A stretch of 64,000 bases of DNA from Treponema bryantii (lineage in GTDB: Bacteria; Spirochaetota; Spirochaetia; Treponematales; Treponemataceae), in NCBI GenBank assembly GCA_015061465.1, contig SUWN01000001.1, forward strand, positions 28,305-92,304, read 5' to 3'. Shown one piece after another: positions 8,765 to 17,719 of the stretch. A model generated the notes under the pieces. It did no database searches and was not told the origin of the DNA. It saw only the letters and a list, made by a program, of their open reading frames with translations. Within the stretch, counting starts at the first letter, position 1. Each line of letters starts with the position of its first letter. The position numbers and the translations under genes were made by a program.

Positions 8765-9940
8765 TTATTCCGAAATTTGTTCTACAGTTCCATCAAAATT
8801 GAATTTCTTAATCACCCTGTTTTTATAAGATTCTGTGATTAATTCATCAACTTGCATATTTTTGTAAATTTCTTCTGCATCACTAACTTTTCCGCGTAAA
8901 ATTGGATGTTTTGGCGAGAACAAAACACAACAATCTTCGTAAGGCAAAATTGAAGTTTCATAAGTATCAATGAAATTTGCTGTTTGAATAATTTCTTCTT
9001 TATCTAATCCGCAAAGAGGACGCAAAAGTGGATATTCTGCAAAATGTTCTGTTACGCTCATATTTTCAATTGTTTGGCTTGCAACTTGTCCCAAACTTTC
9101 GCCCGTAATAATACAACTTGCATGAACTCTGTGAGCCATCATATTTGCAACTTTCATCATACAAACTCTGAGCATTAAAGTAGACCACGCTTCAGGTGCT
9201 TTTTCTTTAATAACCATTTGAACATCTGTAAAAGGAATAATATTCAAATATGTTGAAATTCCGTAATAAGCCAATTTTTGTGCCAAATCTTCAACTTTCT
9301 TTTGTGCTTCTTCAGAAGTGTATGGATATGAGTGGAAATAACAACATTCAATTTTCATTCCGCGACGTAACATTCTGTATCCAGCAACAGGAGAATCTAA
9401 CCCGCCAGAAAGCAATAACAAACCTTTTCCGCTACAACCAACAGGCAAACCTCTACAACCGGTTTGTGAATCGCAATATACAAATGCCCGTTCTCTTACT
9501 TCGACAGTAATAATGCAATCTGGATTATGAACATCAACTTTCATTAAATCTTCAACAACACCAGCTGTTTCGCAACAAATTTCGTATGAATTAAGTGGAA
9601 ATTGTTTAAACGACCGTCTTGCTTCAATCTTAAAAGTTTTGCATCCTTTTTCTGCTTGAATTTTTGCTTCTTCCAAAACCGCTTGTTTTATACTTTCAAT
9701 TTCTCTTTCACAAACTCTTGTTTTTGCCCAACCTGTAATTCCCAAAAGATGATTTAATGTAAATTCAACAATTTCAAAATCTTCTTCTTTACAATCAATA
9801 TACATTCTTCCTGCGTGAAGAGTAACTTGAACATCTTTGTCTTTTAAACAATCTTTTGTATTTTTTACCAACAATCTTTCAAATTCATGAAGATTTGAGC
9901 CTTTTAAAGTAAGTTCACCTAATTTTGCTAAATAAGTCAT
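8765..9940 (-). CDS. thiI: tRNA 4-thiouridine synthase ThiI (short form)
   Basis: It adenylates U8 of tRNA and inserts sulfur; in many bacteria it also serves thiamine thiazole synthesis. The 391 residues cover a ferredoxin-like plus THUMP region (1-165) and a PP-loop ATPase with SGGLDSPVAGY near residue 175. There is no C-terminal rhodanese domain, so it resembles the Bacillus form rather than the E. coli form, which implies that a separate sulfur donor is needed. A cysteine pair near the end (YEDCCVLFSPKHP) is typical of the family. First gene of a three-gene minus-strand run. Confidence 0.95.
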   Translation of the reverse strand: MTYLAKLGELTLKGSNLHEFERLLVKNTKDCLKDKDVQVTLHAGRMYIDCKEEDFEIVEFTLNHLLGITGWAKTRVCEREIESIKQAVLEEAKIQAEKGCKTFKIEARRSFKQFPLNSYEICCETAGVVEDLMKVDVHNPDCIITVEVRERAFVYCDSQTGCRGLPVGCSGKGLLLLSGGLDSPVAGYRMLRRGMKIECCYFHSYPYTSEEAQKKVEDLAQKLAYYGISTYLNIIPFTDVQMVIKEKAPEAWSTLMLRVCMMKVANMMAHRVHASCIITGESLGQVASQTIENMSVTEHFAEYPLLRPLCGLDKEEIIQTANFIDTYETSILPYEDCCVLFSPKHPILRGKVSDAEEIYKNMQVDELITESYKNRVIKKFNFDGTVEQISE

Positions 9941-10004
9941 ATTTTTATTTTAATGGATTTTTTTTATTCACTCAATATAACTTTTAGACGATATTATTAA
10001 TGAG

Positions 10005-10919
10005 GTGAAAAAAAATCTTTTTAAATTTTTAATATTTATTTTCTCAATTAATTTTTTGTGGTCGCAAGAAAAAATTCCTTTATCATTGCAAGGTGTGTGG
10101 GAAGCAAAAGATAGATTTGTTGTTTTTTACCAGCAAGATGAAGCTTCAAAGCCAGAAATTATAATTGTTTTAAAAGATTTTTATGGCTGGTATTATGACC
10201 GCGCTTGTGAACCTGAAAATTTATCAAAAGAATTTAAAAAATCAATCAACTGTGCAACGCCACCTAAAAGTGAACATGTTTTTTACGACGTAAAACAATC
10301 TACACAAAATCCTCAAACTTATTTACTTGAAATTGAATATTCTAAAAGCCAAAAAAATTACGTTCCATTTTGCGTGATTGATGAAAATTTGTATTTACAA
10401 TTTTGGACAAAAGTTCAGGAACAAAATCTTGAAAATGAAGAATTAATTCAAAAAACAAAAAATGGATTTTGGCAAGGAAACGTAATTTCACAAGGAATTA
10501 CAATTTGTCCACAAGAAACTCAGGAAAAATTAATAAGTTTTTACATCGATGAAAATAATTTATTTAAAATCAATTATTGGATTTGTGATATGGATTTTGA
10601 TTCCAACAAAACAAGTTTTAATTTTCAAAATAAAGAATATTATGTTTCTAAACACATAATTTCTGCAAATAACATTTATACTTGTGCAGCAGGAAGAAGA
10701 CGATTTGTCAGAAATATGCAAAAACCAGTAGAAGTTGATTTAGAAGATTTGTTATTTAATGAAGATTTTACAATTTGCGTAAAAGGGGAGCCTTACCTAA
10801 AGCGAATTTTGGATAAAAGTGATGTTGAATATTTAATGAATCTTGTAAATAAAGAAAATTCCAAGAAAAGACCTAATCCGCCACCACTTTTTCCAGTAAA
10901 AGATTTAGTTATTGATTAA
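10005..10919 (+). CDS. secreted hypothetical protein
   Basis: A 304-residue protein I do not recognise. A signal peptide is clear (KKNLFKFLIFIFSINFLWSQ, cut probably after Ser). The mature part looks beta-rich, with aromatic residues (GVWEAKDRFVVFYQQ, GFWQGNVIS), a pattern seen in treponemal periplasmic proteins. The start is GTG with GAGG just upstream (10003-10006 overlapping it), so the true initiation context is not strong. Its 3' end overlaps the convergent gene by 11 bases. Confidence 0.7.
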   Translation: MKKNLFKFLIFIFSINFLWSQEKIPLSLQGVWEAKDRFVVFYQQDEASKPEIIIVLKDFYGWYYDRACEPENLSKEFKKSINCATPPKSEHVFYDVKQSTQNPQTYLLEIEYSKSQKNYVPFCVIDENLYLQFWTKVQEQNLENEELIQKTKNGFWQGNVISQGITICPQETQEKLISFYIDENNLFKINYWICDMDFDSNKTSFNFQNKEYYVSKHIISANNIYTCAAGRRRFVRNMQKPVEVDLEDLLFNEDFTICVKGEPYLKRILDKSDVEYLMNLVNKENSKKRPNPPPLFPVKDLVID

Positions 10920-11505
10920 TTCTTTTTTCTTTTTTTTCCAAAATATCTCTTAATTTATGAAGTCTGTACAAATTGTATCTTAAAATCATTAAAGGCAAAA
11001 TATTTAAAATTGCGTTTATAATACAAATTGGCATTCCAATTGACATTACCATAGGATAAGAAAAAGGCATGTAACACAAAAGAAGCAAAAATCCAAAAAT
11101 TGCATCAGCAAGATGAATTACAGCTCCGTAGTTACATTCCAAAATAAAACGTTCTATATATTCACGGTTTTGAGGATCTTCAACTTTCTTTTTGCTAAAA
11201 CTAGTGAACATCCCAAGTTCAAGAATTTTATCTTTCCATGCTTTTATAAAAAGCTTTTCGTAAAAAATTGTTTCTTTTTTAGAAACTTTATGAAAATCAA
11301 CTTTGTAATCATACCATTTATTTGGCATACACCAACGAATTAGAGTTGCAAAAACTCCGTCAATTGCAATTACACCGATTGTGCCAATAACACTAGCTGC
11401 CAAAATCCACCAGAAAGACAAATCTGCAAGATTTGCATTAAAAAAATAATTAAGCAAAATGATTGCAATATTACCGCCAAAAATAGAAACCATGTAAATT
11501 GTCAT
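10909..11505 (-). CDS. CrtO-like (glycosyl-diaponeurosporenoate acyltransferase family) membrane protein
   Basis: A 198-residue membrane protein with two N-terminal helices (residues 2-55) and a C-terminal hydrophobic pair (125-175). The middle reads FIKAWKDKILELG, then YIERFILECNYGAVIHL, and the end reads LPLMILRYNLYRLHKL. This resembles the staphylococcal CrtO acyltransferase layout (Trp-Lys-x-Lys-Ile, Glu...Ile-His, then a C-terminal RYN-R-L stretch). No carotenoid genes are nearby, so the substrate is probably another lipid or glycolipid. It is last in a run behind a GT8 glycosyltransferase and a PlsC-type acyltransferase. The assignment is by pattern and moderate. Confidence 0.6.
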   Translation of the reverse strand: MTIYMVSIFGGNIAIILLNYFFNANLADLSFWWILAASVIGTIGVIAIDGVFATLIRWCMPNKWYDYKVDFHKVSKKETIFYEKLFIKAWKDKILELGMFTSFSKKKVEDPQNREYIERFILECNYGAVIHLADAIFGFLLLLCYMPFSYPMVMSIGMPICIINAILNILPLMILRYNLYRLHKLRDILEKKEKRINQ

Positions 11506-11535
11506 TTTTTCTTAAACCTCTATATATTTTTTTAT

Positions 11536-12387
11536 TTATTTTGATTCTGGCAAATATTCAAGTGGAATCCCGTATGTTTTTTCATAAACTTCTTTCCACA
11601 TTTCGTAGTTTTTATTTTTAAGCATTTCAATGTTGTCTTTTTTGTTTAAGTTGCTGTCTGGATAAATTGCTGGTAAAAAATGTAATGTGTATTCTTGAAT
11701 ATTAAATCCATCAGATCCAACAAATTCAGAATCATTCATTGTAATAAAAAGAGGAAGAATTGGAACATTATTTTCAACTGCAAATCTAAATGCTCCCGGA
11801 GTTAATGGACGAGGTTTTCTATAATTCCACCACATTCCTTGTTCAGCATAAATTAAAACTTTTTCGCCTCGTTTAAGCAAAACAGAAAGCGCGTGCATAA
11901 ATTTTTTCATTGTAGAAAAATTATGACTTAAAGGAAGAGTGTTACAATGTCTAAAGAAAAGTCCGTACAATCCCGGAAAAGAAGTAAAGTTTCCTTCACG
12001 AATTACTTTGTAAAGTTCAGTTTTGTGTGATAAAAGAAAATCTTCCAAAACTTTATGAATTGCAAAATTATCAAAAGCGTTAAAGTGATTACAAGTTAAA
12101 ATTACGCCAGTTTCTTGAACTTTTTCAAAATTTTCGTAACCATTAACGCCTTTTATAATTAATTGATTATTTTCTATTAAGTTATCAATAAATCTTCTTG
12201 CTTTTGCATTTACAAATTTTGTAAGAATCTTGTTGATGAGTTTTTCGTTCAAATAATCAACTTGATTTGGCAGAAGAGGCTTTGTTGGAGGATCATTTTC
12301 TACATCCTTAGAAAACCATCTTTTTCGTTCATATTCATCAATTCGTTCTAGAACTTCCAATCGGTCTTTTGCTTTTTCCACTGCCAT
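11536..12387 (-). CDS. PlsC-type 1-acyl-sn-glycerol-3-phosphate acyltransferase family protein
   Basis: A 283-residue lysophospholipid acyltransferase family member. The catalytic NHxxxxD motif is CNHFNAFDN near residue 102, and the substrate-binding FPEG-type block is replaced by YAEQGMWW near residue 182. No strong membrane helix is visible, so it is probably peripheral. The acyl acceptor cannot be read from sequence; phosphatidic acid synthesis or acylation of a glycolipid are both possible. It lies 20 bases after the GT8 gene and 30 bases before the CrtO-like gene, consistent with one transcript. Confidence 0.85.
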   Translation of the reverse strand: MAVEKAKDRLEVLERIDEYERKRWFSKDVENDPPTKPLLPNQVDYLNEKLINKILTKFVNAKARRFIDNLIENNQLIIKGVNGYENFEKVQETGVILTCNHFNAFDNFAIHKVLEDFLLSHKTELYKVIREGNFTSFPGLYGLFFRHCNTLPLSHNFSTMKKFMHALSVLLKRGEKVLIYAEQGMWWNYRKPRPLTPGAFRFAVENNVPILPLFITMNDSEFVGSDGFNIQEYTLHFLPAIYPDSNLNKKDNIEMLKNKNYEMWKEVYEKTYGIPLEYLPESK

Positions 12388-12407
12388 AAAGTTGTCCTTA
12401 ATTTGTT

Positions 12408-13352
12408 TTATTTTGAATTCAACCTATCCATCGAATTTTTATAATTGTTTGGATCGTTTGAATCTTTTATAGCTAAATCAAGCATTTTTTGATACATGAT
12501 TTCATCGCGTTTCTTTTCTTCATCAGAATAAGAAGCAAGCATTTCTTTTAATAAATTATGGAAACCTGTTTTTTCAGCATACTTCCAGAACTGTTCTTCG
12601 TATTTTATTCCAGTGTAATGCCAAGGTTTGTGATGAATCTTGTAGTGAATAATTTTTAATTCATCAGTAAAAGCAGGATTTTCAAAAGAAGTTTTGTTCC
12701 ATCCTAAATCAAGATATTTGATATTGTTTTTACAAATAACATTTAAATAATCTTGGTCTTGAGTAAGAGCAAAAACGTATTCTTTACTCAAATCAACAAA
12801 TTGTTGTTCTATATTGTTTTCTCTGAATTTTTTAGCATTAATCAAAAGAATTCCAGCGTTAAAATATTTGTCTCTTTGAATATCAAGAGTTTTTTCTACA
12901 TATTCACCAAAAGTATTTACAACCGCCATAACTTCTTCTGGAGCTGCGGCAACATATTTGTCCGAAATATCAGTGTTATAAAGTTTTGAAACATCACCTA
13001 AAACAATAATATCACAATCTAAATAAAGAATTTTTTCGTATTGAGGGAAAAGTCTTGCAATAAAAAATCTATAATAAGTTTCTTTAGAATAATAATCTCT
13101 CAAGTGGAAGATTTCTGACATTTTGTCTAATTCATCTTTCAAAGAAACAAATTCAATGCTAGAATTTTCTGTTTTTTCAATTAAAATCTGTTTTTTAAGT
13201 TTTTCATCTAAATCAGTTGTCAAAACAAAAATTTTGTAAAAATATTCCTTTGATGCATTGTCAAGCATCGAATTAATTGCAACTGCTAAAAAAGGCGCAT
13301 AATTGTCATCTGTTGCAAAAAAAATCGGTATTTCTCTTTTTGTACTACACAT
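12408..13352 (-). CDS. family 8 glycosyltransferase
   Basis: A 314-residue GT8 (LgtC/glycogenin-like) enzyme. It begins IPIFFATDDNYAPFLAVAINSML, the nucleotide-sugar fold of the family. The metal-binding DxD is YLDCDIIVLGD near residue 112, followed by YFNAGILLIN and the C-terminal HYKIHHKPWHYTG. Members transfer glucose or galactose to lipopolysaccharide cores, proteins or lipids. With the two acyltransferase-like genes downstream it may build an envelope glycolipid; that is inference from context. Confidence 0.88.
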   Translation of the reverse strand: MCSTKREIPIFFATDDNYAPFLAVAINSMLDNASKEYFYKIFVLTTDLDEKLKKQILIEKTENSSIEFVSLKDELDKMSEIFHLRDYYSKETYYRFFIARLFPQYEKILYLDCDIIVLGDVSKLYNTDISDKYVAAAPEEVMAVVNTFGEYVEKTLDIQRDKYFNAGILLINAKKFRENNIEQQFVDLSKEYVFALTQDQDYLNVICKNNIKYLDLGWNKTSFENPAFTDELKIIHYKIHHKPWHYTGIKYEEQFWKYAEKTGFHNLLKEMLASYSDEEKKRDEIMYQKMLDLAIKDSNDPNNYKNSMDRLNSK

Positions 13353-13379
13353 AATTTAATAAGTTTAAAAAAAAAGAAT

Positions 13380-13408
13380 ATAAAAGTCAATATCAACAAT
13401 TTTGTCAA
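13380..13408 (-). promoter_or_regulatory. candidate sigma-70 promoter for the GT8 cluster
   Basis: On the minus strand TTGACA (13403-13408) is followed by a 17-base spacer and TTTTAT (13380-13385). An alternative -10, TATATT, lies two bases further on. The likely start site is about 20 bases upstream of the GT8 ATG. The -35 is perfect and the -10 weak. Confidence 0.5.
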
Positions 13409-13490
13409 AATAAATAATAAGAAAATCACCTTATCTAAATAATTTTACTTGAAAGAAATGTATAGAACAAACTTAAAAAAAATGTTAAAA

Positions 13491-13496
13491 TATAAT
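13491..13496 (+). promoter_or_regulatory. candidate -10 box for ileS
   Basis: TATAAT lies 132 bases before the ileS ATG. I do not see a good -35 at the expected distance. If used, the GC-rich element at 13512-13597 would be in the ileS leader RNA. Confidence 0.35.
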
Positions 13497-13511
13497 TTAG
13501 TTTAGAATTTT

Positions 13512-13597
13512 GGCGTGCCCTGTCTAAAGACAGGTCGGGCTCTTGCTACAAGTCCTCGCCATACGGCTGTGGGCTTTTCACAACGATCCCTCACGCG
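13512..13597. repeat. GC-rich hairpin element of probable interspersed-repeat type
   Basis: An 86-base block far richer in GC than its surroundings. It is bounded by short inverted ends, GCGTG (13513-13517) and CACGC (13592-13596). Inside is a 6-bp hairpin, CCTGTC-TAAA-GACAGG (13519-13534), followed by TCGGGCT. The layout GCGTGCCC-hairpin-TCGGGCT...ATCCCTCACGC looks, from memory, like a short element scattered through many Treponema and Bacteroidota genomes; I could not check this. It ends 30 bases before the ileS start codon. It is not a tRNA and shows no T-box consensus. Confidence 0.6.
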
Positions 13598-13627
13598 GAA
13601 TTCATATAAAAATTAGAGGAATTATAA

Positions 13628-16600
13628 ATGAGTTTTAAACCAGTTAATCCAAAAGTTGATTTTCCAAAACAAGAAGAAGAAGTATTAAAATTTTGGGAAG
13701 ATAACAAGATTTTTGAAAAATCATTGAGTCAGAGAGAAGGGGCAGAAGATTTTGTTTTTTATGATGGCCCTCCATTTGCTACAGGTTTACCACACTTTGG
13801 TCACTTAATTCCATCAACAATTAAAGATATTATTCCACGTTACCAAACAATGAAAGGCAAAAAAGTTGAACGTCGCTTTGGTTGGGACTGTCACGGACTT
13901 CCTGTAGAAAACTTAATTGAAAAAGAATTAGGCTTAAATTCAAAACACGAAATTGAAGAATACGGAATTGCAAAATTCAACGATGCTTGTCGTGCTTCAG
14001 TTTTAAGATACACAGCTGAATGGGAAAAAACAGTTTCTCGCATGGGTCGTTGGGTAGACTTCAAAAATGACTACAAAACAATGAACCCAGAATTCATGGA
14101 AAGTATTTGGTGGGTTGCAAAATCACTTTGGGACAAAGGTTTAATCTACGAAGGTCAATACATTCTTCCATATTGTCCACGCTGTTCTACAGTTTTGTCT
14201 ACACACGAACTTGCACAAGGATACAAAGACGTAAACGACCCAGCAATTACAATTCGTTTTAAAATCACAAGAGCTCCAGCAAAAATAGATGATCCAGATA
14301 TGGCAAATGGAAAAACATATTTCCTTGCTTGGACAACAACTCCATGGACTCTTCCTTCAAACTTAGGTCTTTGTATGGGGCCAGAAATTGATTATGTAAA
14401 AATCTTAGACAAAGCTAGTGGCGATTATTACATTTTAGCTCAAGCTCGTCTTTCAGCTTATTACAAATCAGAAGATGAATATGAAATTATTTACACACGC
14501 AAAGGTGCAGATTTTATTGGTGCAAAATACGAACCATTATTCCCATACTTTGCAGAATTAACAACAAATGAAGATGGTTCTGACGGTGCATTCCGTTTGT
14601 TCAATGCAGATTACGTTTCTACAGAAGATGGTACAGGTGTTGTTCACATTGCTCCAGCTTTTGGTGAAGACGATAGCAAAGTAATGAAAGATACAGGCGT
14701 TCCTTTTGTTCAACCAATTGACGCTGAATGTAAATATACAGCAGCAGTTTCTGATTACACAGGTCGTTTTGTAAAAGATTGTGATAAAGATATTATGGAC
14801 CGCCTTAAAAAAGAAGGAAAACTTGTAAAACGTGATCAAGTTTTACACTCTTATCCACATTGTTGGCGTTGTTCATCTCCATTAATTTATCGTGGTGTTG
14901 GTTCTTGGTTTGTAAAAGTTGCAGACCATCACGACAGACTTTTGCGTGCAAACAGCAAAATCAACTGGCAACCAAGTCACATTAAAGAAGGACGCTTTGG
15001 TAAGTGGCTTGCTGGAAGTAGAGACTGGGCAGTAAGCCGTAATCGCTACTGGGGAAACCCAATTCCAATTTGGCGCTGTGATAATCCAGACTGTAAAGAC
15101 ACAATTTGTGTAGGAAGTCGTCAAGAATTGGCAGATTTAAGTGGAACTTACCCAGAAGATTTACACAAACAATATGTAGACCAAATTACTTTCCCATGTA
15201 AAAAATGTAACGGAACAATGAAACGTATTCCAGAAGTTTTTGACTGTTGGTTTGAAAGTGGTTCTATGCCTTATGCACAACAACATTATCCTTTTGAAAA
15301 TAAAGAATATTTTGAAAAACACTTCCCAGCAAAATTCATTTCCGAAGGTTTGGACCAAACTCGTGGTTGGTTCTACACATTAACAGTTTTGGCAGCACAC
15401 TTGTTCGATAAACCTGCATTTGAAAACTGTGTTGTAAACGGAATTGTTTTGGCATCAGACGGAAGAAAAATGTCTAAATCATTACGCAACTACACAGACC
15501 CTGTAGAAGCAATTGATAGATTTGGTGCAGACGCAATTCGTCTTTTCTTAATGTATTCAACAGTTGTAAAAGCTGACGAAATTCGTTATTCAGACGAAGG
15601 TGTAAGAGACATCTTAAAATCAATTTTAATTCCTTTGTGGAACAGTTATTCATTCTTTGTAACTTACGCAAATATTGATAACGTTACACCAACAGGAAAA
15701 CTTTTTGATAACGCTTTGCCTTCAAATCCACTTGATGCATGGCTTTTATCAATTTCTCAAAAACTCATTAAAGATGTTTCAGAAGCATTAGACGCTTACG
15801 ATTTAAACAGTTCAATTGACCCAATTGTTAAATTTATTGACCAATTAAATAACTGGTACATTCGTCGTTCTCGCCGCCGTTTCTGGAAATCTGAAAACGA
15901 TTCTGACAAAACAGAAGCTTACGAAGCTCTTTACATTGCATTAAAAACTCTTTGTAAAGTTGCTGCTCCATTTGTTCCTTTTATTACAGAAGAAATGTAT
16001 CAAAACTTAAAAACTTCTGAAGATAAAGAATCTGTTCACTTGTGTGATTATCCAGAAGTAAACGAAAAATGGCTTAATCAAGAACTTGAATTCAAAATGG
16101 CAACTGTTCAAAAAGCAGTTTCTATGGGACACAGTTTAAGAAATACATTCAACTTAAAAAATCGTCAGCCATTGGCAAGTGTTGCGTTAGTTACAAGAAA
16201 CGCAGAAGAAAAACGCGTTCTTTCAGAAATGGAAGATTGTATTCGTGAAGAATTAAATGTTAAAAAAGTAATTTTCCACGAAAGAGAAGACGAACTTGTT
16301 GAATACAAAGCAAAAGCAAACTTCAAAGTGCTTGGAAAAGAACTTGGTCCTTTAATGAAAAAAGCTGCCGGAATTATTGCAGAACTTACTTCTGAACAAA
16401 TTGTTGCAATTTTGGAAGGAAACAAACTTTCTGTAGAAATTGAAGGAAAATCAGTTGAATTAGATTCAGAAAAAGTTCTTGTTGATCGCTTTGAAAAAGA
16501 TGATTTGAAAGTTCTAAACGAAGGAACTCTTACAGTTGGACTTGATTCAAAAGTAACTGATGATTTGAAAAAAGAAGGTTATGTTCGCGATTTGATTCGT

Positions 16601-16822
16601 GGTATTCAAAACCAACGTAAAGAAAGTGGTCTTAATGTAACAGATAGAATTAAATTAACAGTTGCAGGTGATGAAAAATTAAAATCTGCTTACTTGATGT
16701 TTGTTGATTTTATTTGTAACGAGACACTTACTAGCGAAATTAATTGGGCAGATTCTTTACCAAATGCAGTAAAAGTTGATGCCGACGATAAAGAATGGGG
16801 TATCGTTATTGAAAAAGCATAA
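13628..16822 (+). CDS. ileS: isoleucyl-tRNA synthetase, eukaryote-like (type 2) form
   Basis: It charges tRNA-Ile and edits mischarged valine. The 1064 residues are longer than type 1 bacterial enzymes. The HIGH box is PHFGH (residues 56-59 HFGH), following DGPPFATG, and the KMSKS loop is at 614-618. The block FGWDCHGLPVENLIEKELG and the long C-terminal region match the type 2 clade shared with eukaryotes, some Actinobacteria and mupirocin-resistant producers. Zinc-like cysteine pairs occur at CPRC and CDNPDC and at CKKC. The ATG has an AGAGGAA site. A lipoprotein gene starts inside its 3' end. Confidence 0.97.
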   Translation: MSFKPVNPKVDFPKQEEEVLKFWEDNKIFEKSLSQREGAEDFVFYDGPPFATGLPHFGHLIPSTIKDIIPRYQTMKGKKVERRFGWDCHGLPVENLIEKELGLNSKHEIEEYGIAKFNDACRASVLRYTAEWEKTVSRMGRWVDFKNDYKTMNPEFMESIWWVAKSLWDKGLIYEGQYILPYCPRCSTVLSTHELAQGYKDVNDPAITIRFKITRAPAKIDDPDMANGKTYFLAWTTTPWTLPSNLGLCMGPEIDYVKILDKASGDYYILAQARLSAYYKSEDEYEIIYTRKGADFIGAKYEPLFPYFAELTTNEDGSDGAFRLFNADYVSTEDGTGVVHIAPAFGEDDSKVMKDTGVPFVQPIDAECKYTAAVSDYTGRFVKDCDKDIMDRLKKEGKLVKRDQVLHSYPHCWRCSSPLIYRGVGSWFVKVADHHDRLLRANSKINWQPSHIKEGRFGKWLAGSRDWAVSRNRYWGNPIPIWRCDNPDCKDTICVGSRQELADLSGTYPEDLHKQYVDQITFPCKKCNGTMKRIPEVFDCWFESGSMPYAQQHYPFENKEYFEKHFPAKFISEGLDQTRGWFYTLTVLAAHLFDKPAFENCVVNGIVLASDGRKMSKSLRNYTDPVEAIDRFGADAIRLFLMYSTVVKADEIRYSDEGVRDILKSILIPLWNSYSFFVTYANIDNVTPTGKLFDNALPSNPLDAWLLSISQKLIKDVSEALDAYDLNSSIDPIVKFIDQLNNWYIRRSRRRFWKSENDSDKTEAYEALYIALKTLCKVAAPFVPFITEEMYQNLKTSEDKESVHLCDYPEVNEKWLNQELEFKMATVQKAVSMGHSLRNTFNLKNRQPLASVALVTRNAEEKRVLSEMEDCIREELNVKKVIFHEREDELVEYKAKANFKVLGKELGPLMKKAAGIIAELTSEQIVAILEGNKLSVEIEGKSVELDSEKVLVDRFEKDDLKVLNEGTLTVGLDSKVTDDLKKEGYVRDLIRGIQNQRKESGLNVTDRIKLTVAGDEKLKSAYLMFVDFICNETLTSEINWADSLPNAVKVDADDKEWGIVIEKA

Positions 16823-17705
16823 TTTAATTTTTGTTTTTTCTTTATTTCTCATTACAACAGTTGTTTGTAGTTGTAAATCAACTCCAACTTCTGTTGTTGT
16901 GAATCCTCTTGATTTGCTTGACGAAAACAGTGCTTTTTATATTGCAGTTCCTTCTCAAGCAGATCCTGAGTTGGGGATTCGCGTAATTCAAAATAATATT
17001 CCAAATCTAACTGAACAAGATGCAAAAAAGATTTTTGAAAGAATAAATAAAATCTATGCGGGAATAACTAGAACAAAACGAACAACTGAAATTCAAGCAG
17101 TTGCAGACGGAAATATTCCTGTAAAATATATGCCAAAAATTCTTTCTAGCAAAAATGGTTGGAAAAACGTTACCTATTCACCAAATAATTCTTCTGATGA
17201 ATATAAAGTTTATATGTACAATCAAATGGATTTGGCTTTTCCTTCAAATAATATTGCATGTTTTGGCAGAGATATTTATTCAGTTATCGATAAATACGAT
17301 TATATAAAAAAATCATCAAATTCTTTGGAAGAACAAACTTCTTTACAAAATTATTCTTCATTGCCACAACATTTGTATTCTTGGCTAGAAGGTGCAGAAA
17401 ATGAAATCCGTTTTTATGCTGTAAAACCTCAATCTTTTTTGACAATTCTTACAGGTTCAAATCTAGATTTAAAATTATTTGATGTGCAAGGCGCATTTTT
17501 TACAGATGTGAATTTTCCTTCTCAATATATTTTGGATATAACATTCAATTTTAAAAATTCCAAATATCTAAAAGCTGGAAAAACTTTATTGACGCTTGCA
17601 TTTGGATTAACTGATTCACAAAGTATTACAATAAATGATAATTCTTTGGAAATAAAAGGCATAAAAATTAGCAAAGAGCAATTATATAAACTTTTAATTT
17701 TATAA
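16809..17705 (+). CDS. hypothetical lipoprotein
   Basis: A 298-residue protein with a lipoprotein signal ([21 protein letters not shown]; lipidated Cys 20 or 22). I do not recognise the mature domain; it begins [21 protein letters not shown] and looks like other treponemal lipoproteins of unknown role. I chose the TTG at 16809 because it gives a proper signal peptide and has GGGG about 8 bases upstream; the frame is open further 5' to 16776, but that adds residues that would spoil the signal. It overlaps ileS by 14 bases, so translation may be coupled. Confidence 0.7.
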   Translation: MKKHNLIFVFSLFLITTVVCSCKSTPTSVVVNPLDLLDENSAFYIAVPSQADPELGIRVIQNNIPNLTEQDAKKIFERINKIYAGITRTKRTTEIQAVADGNIPVKYMPKILSSKNGWKNVTYSPNNSSDEYKVYMYNQMDLAFPSNNIACFGRDIYSVIDKYDYIKKSSNSLEEQTSLQNYSSLPQHLYSWLEGAENEIRFYAVKPQSFLTILTGSNLDLKLFDVQGAFFTDVNFPSQYILDITFNFKNSKYLKAGKTLLTLAFGLTDSQSITINDNSLEIKGIKISKEQLYKLLIL

Positions 17706-17719
17706 ACATGGAGATTCCT

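Noticed and set aside
13512..13597. tRNA gene or T-box leader before ileS
   Set aside because: No cloverleaf can be drawn, no CCA end or T-loop consensus is present, and the T-box sequence and specifier stem are absent.
16776..16808. Longer N-terminus for the lipoprotein after ileS
   Set aside because: The extra residues are polar and precede a complete lipoprotein signal that starts at the TTG 16809 with its own ribosome site.
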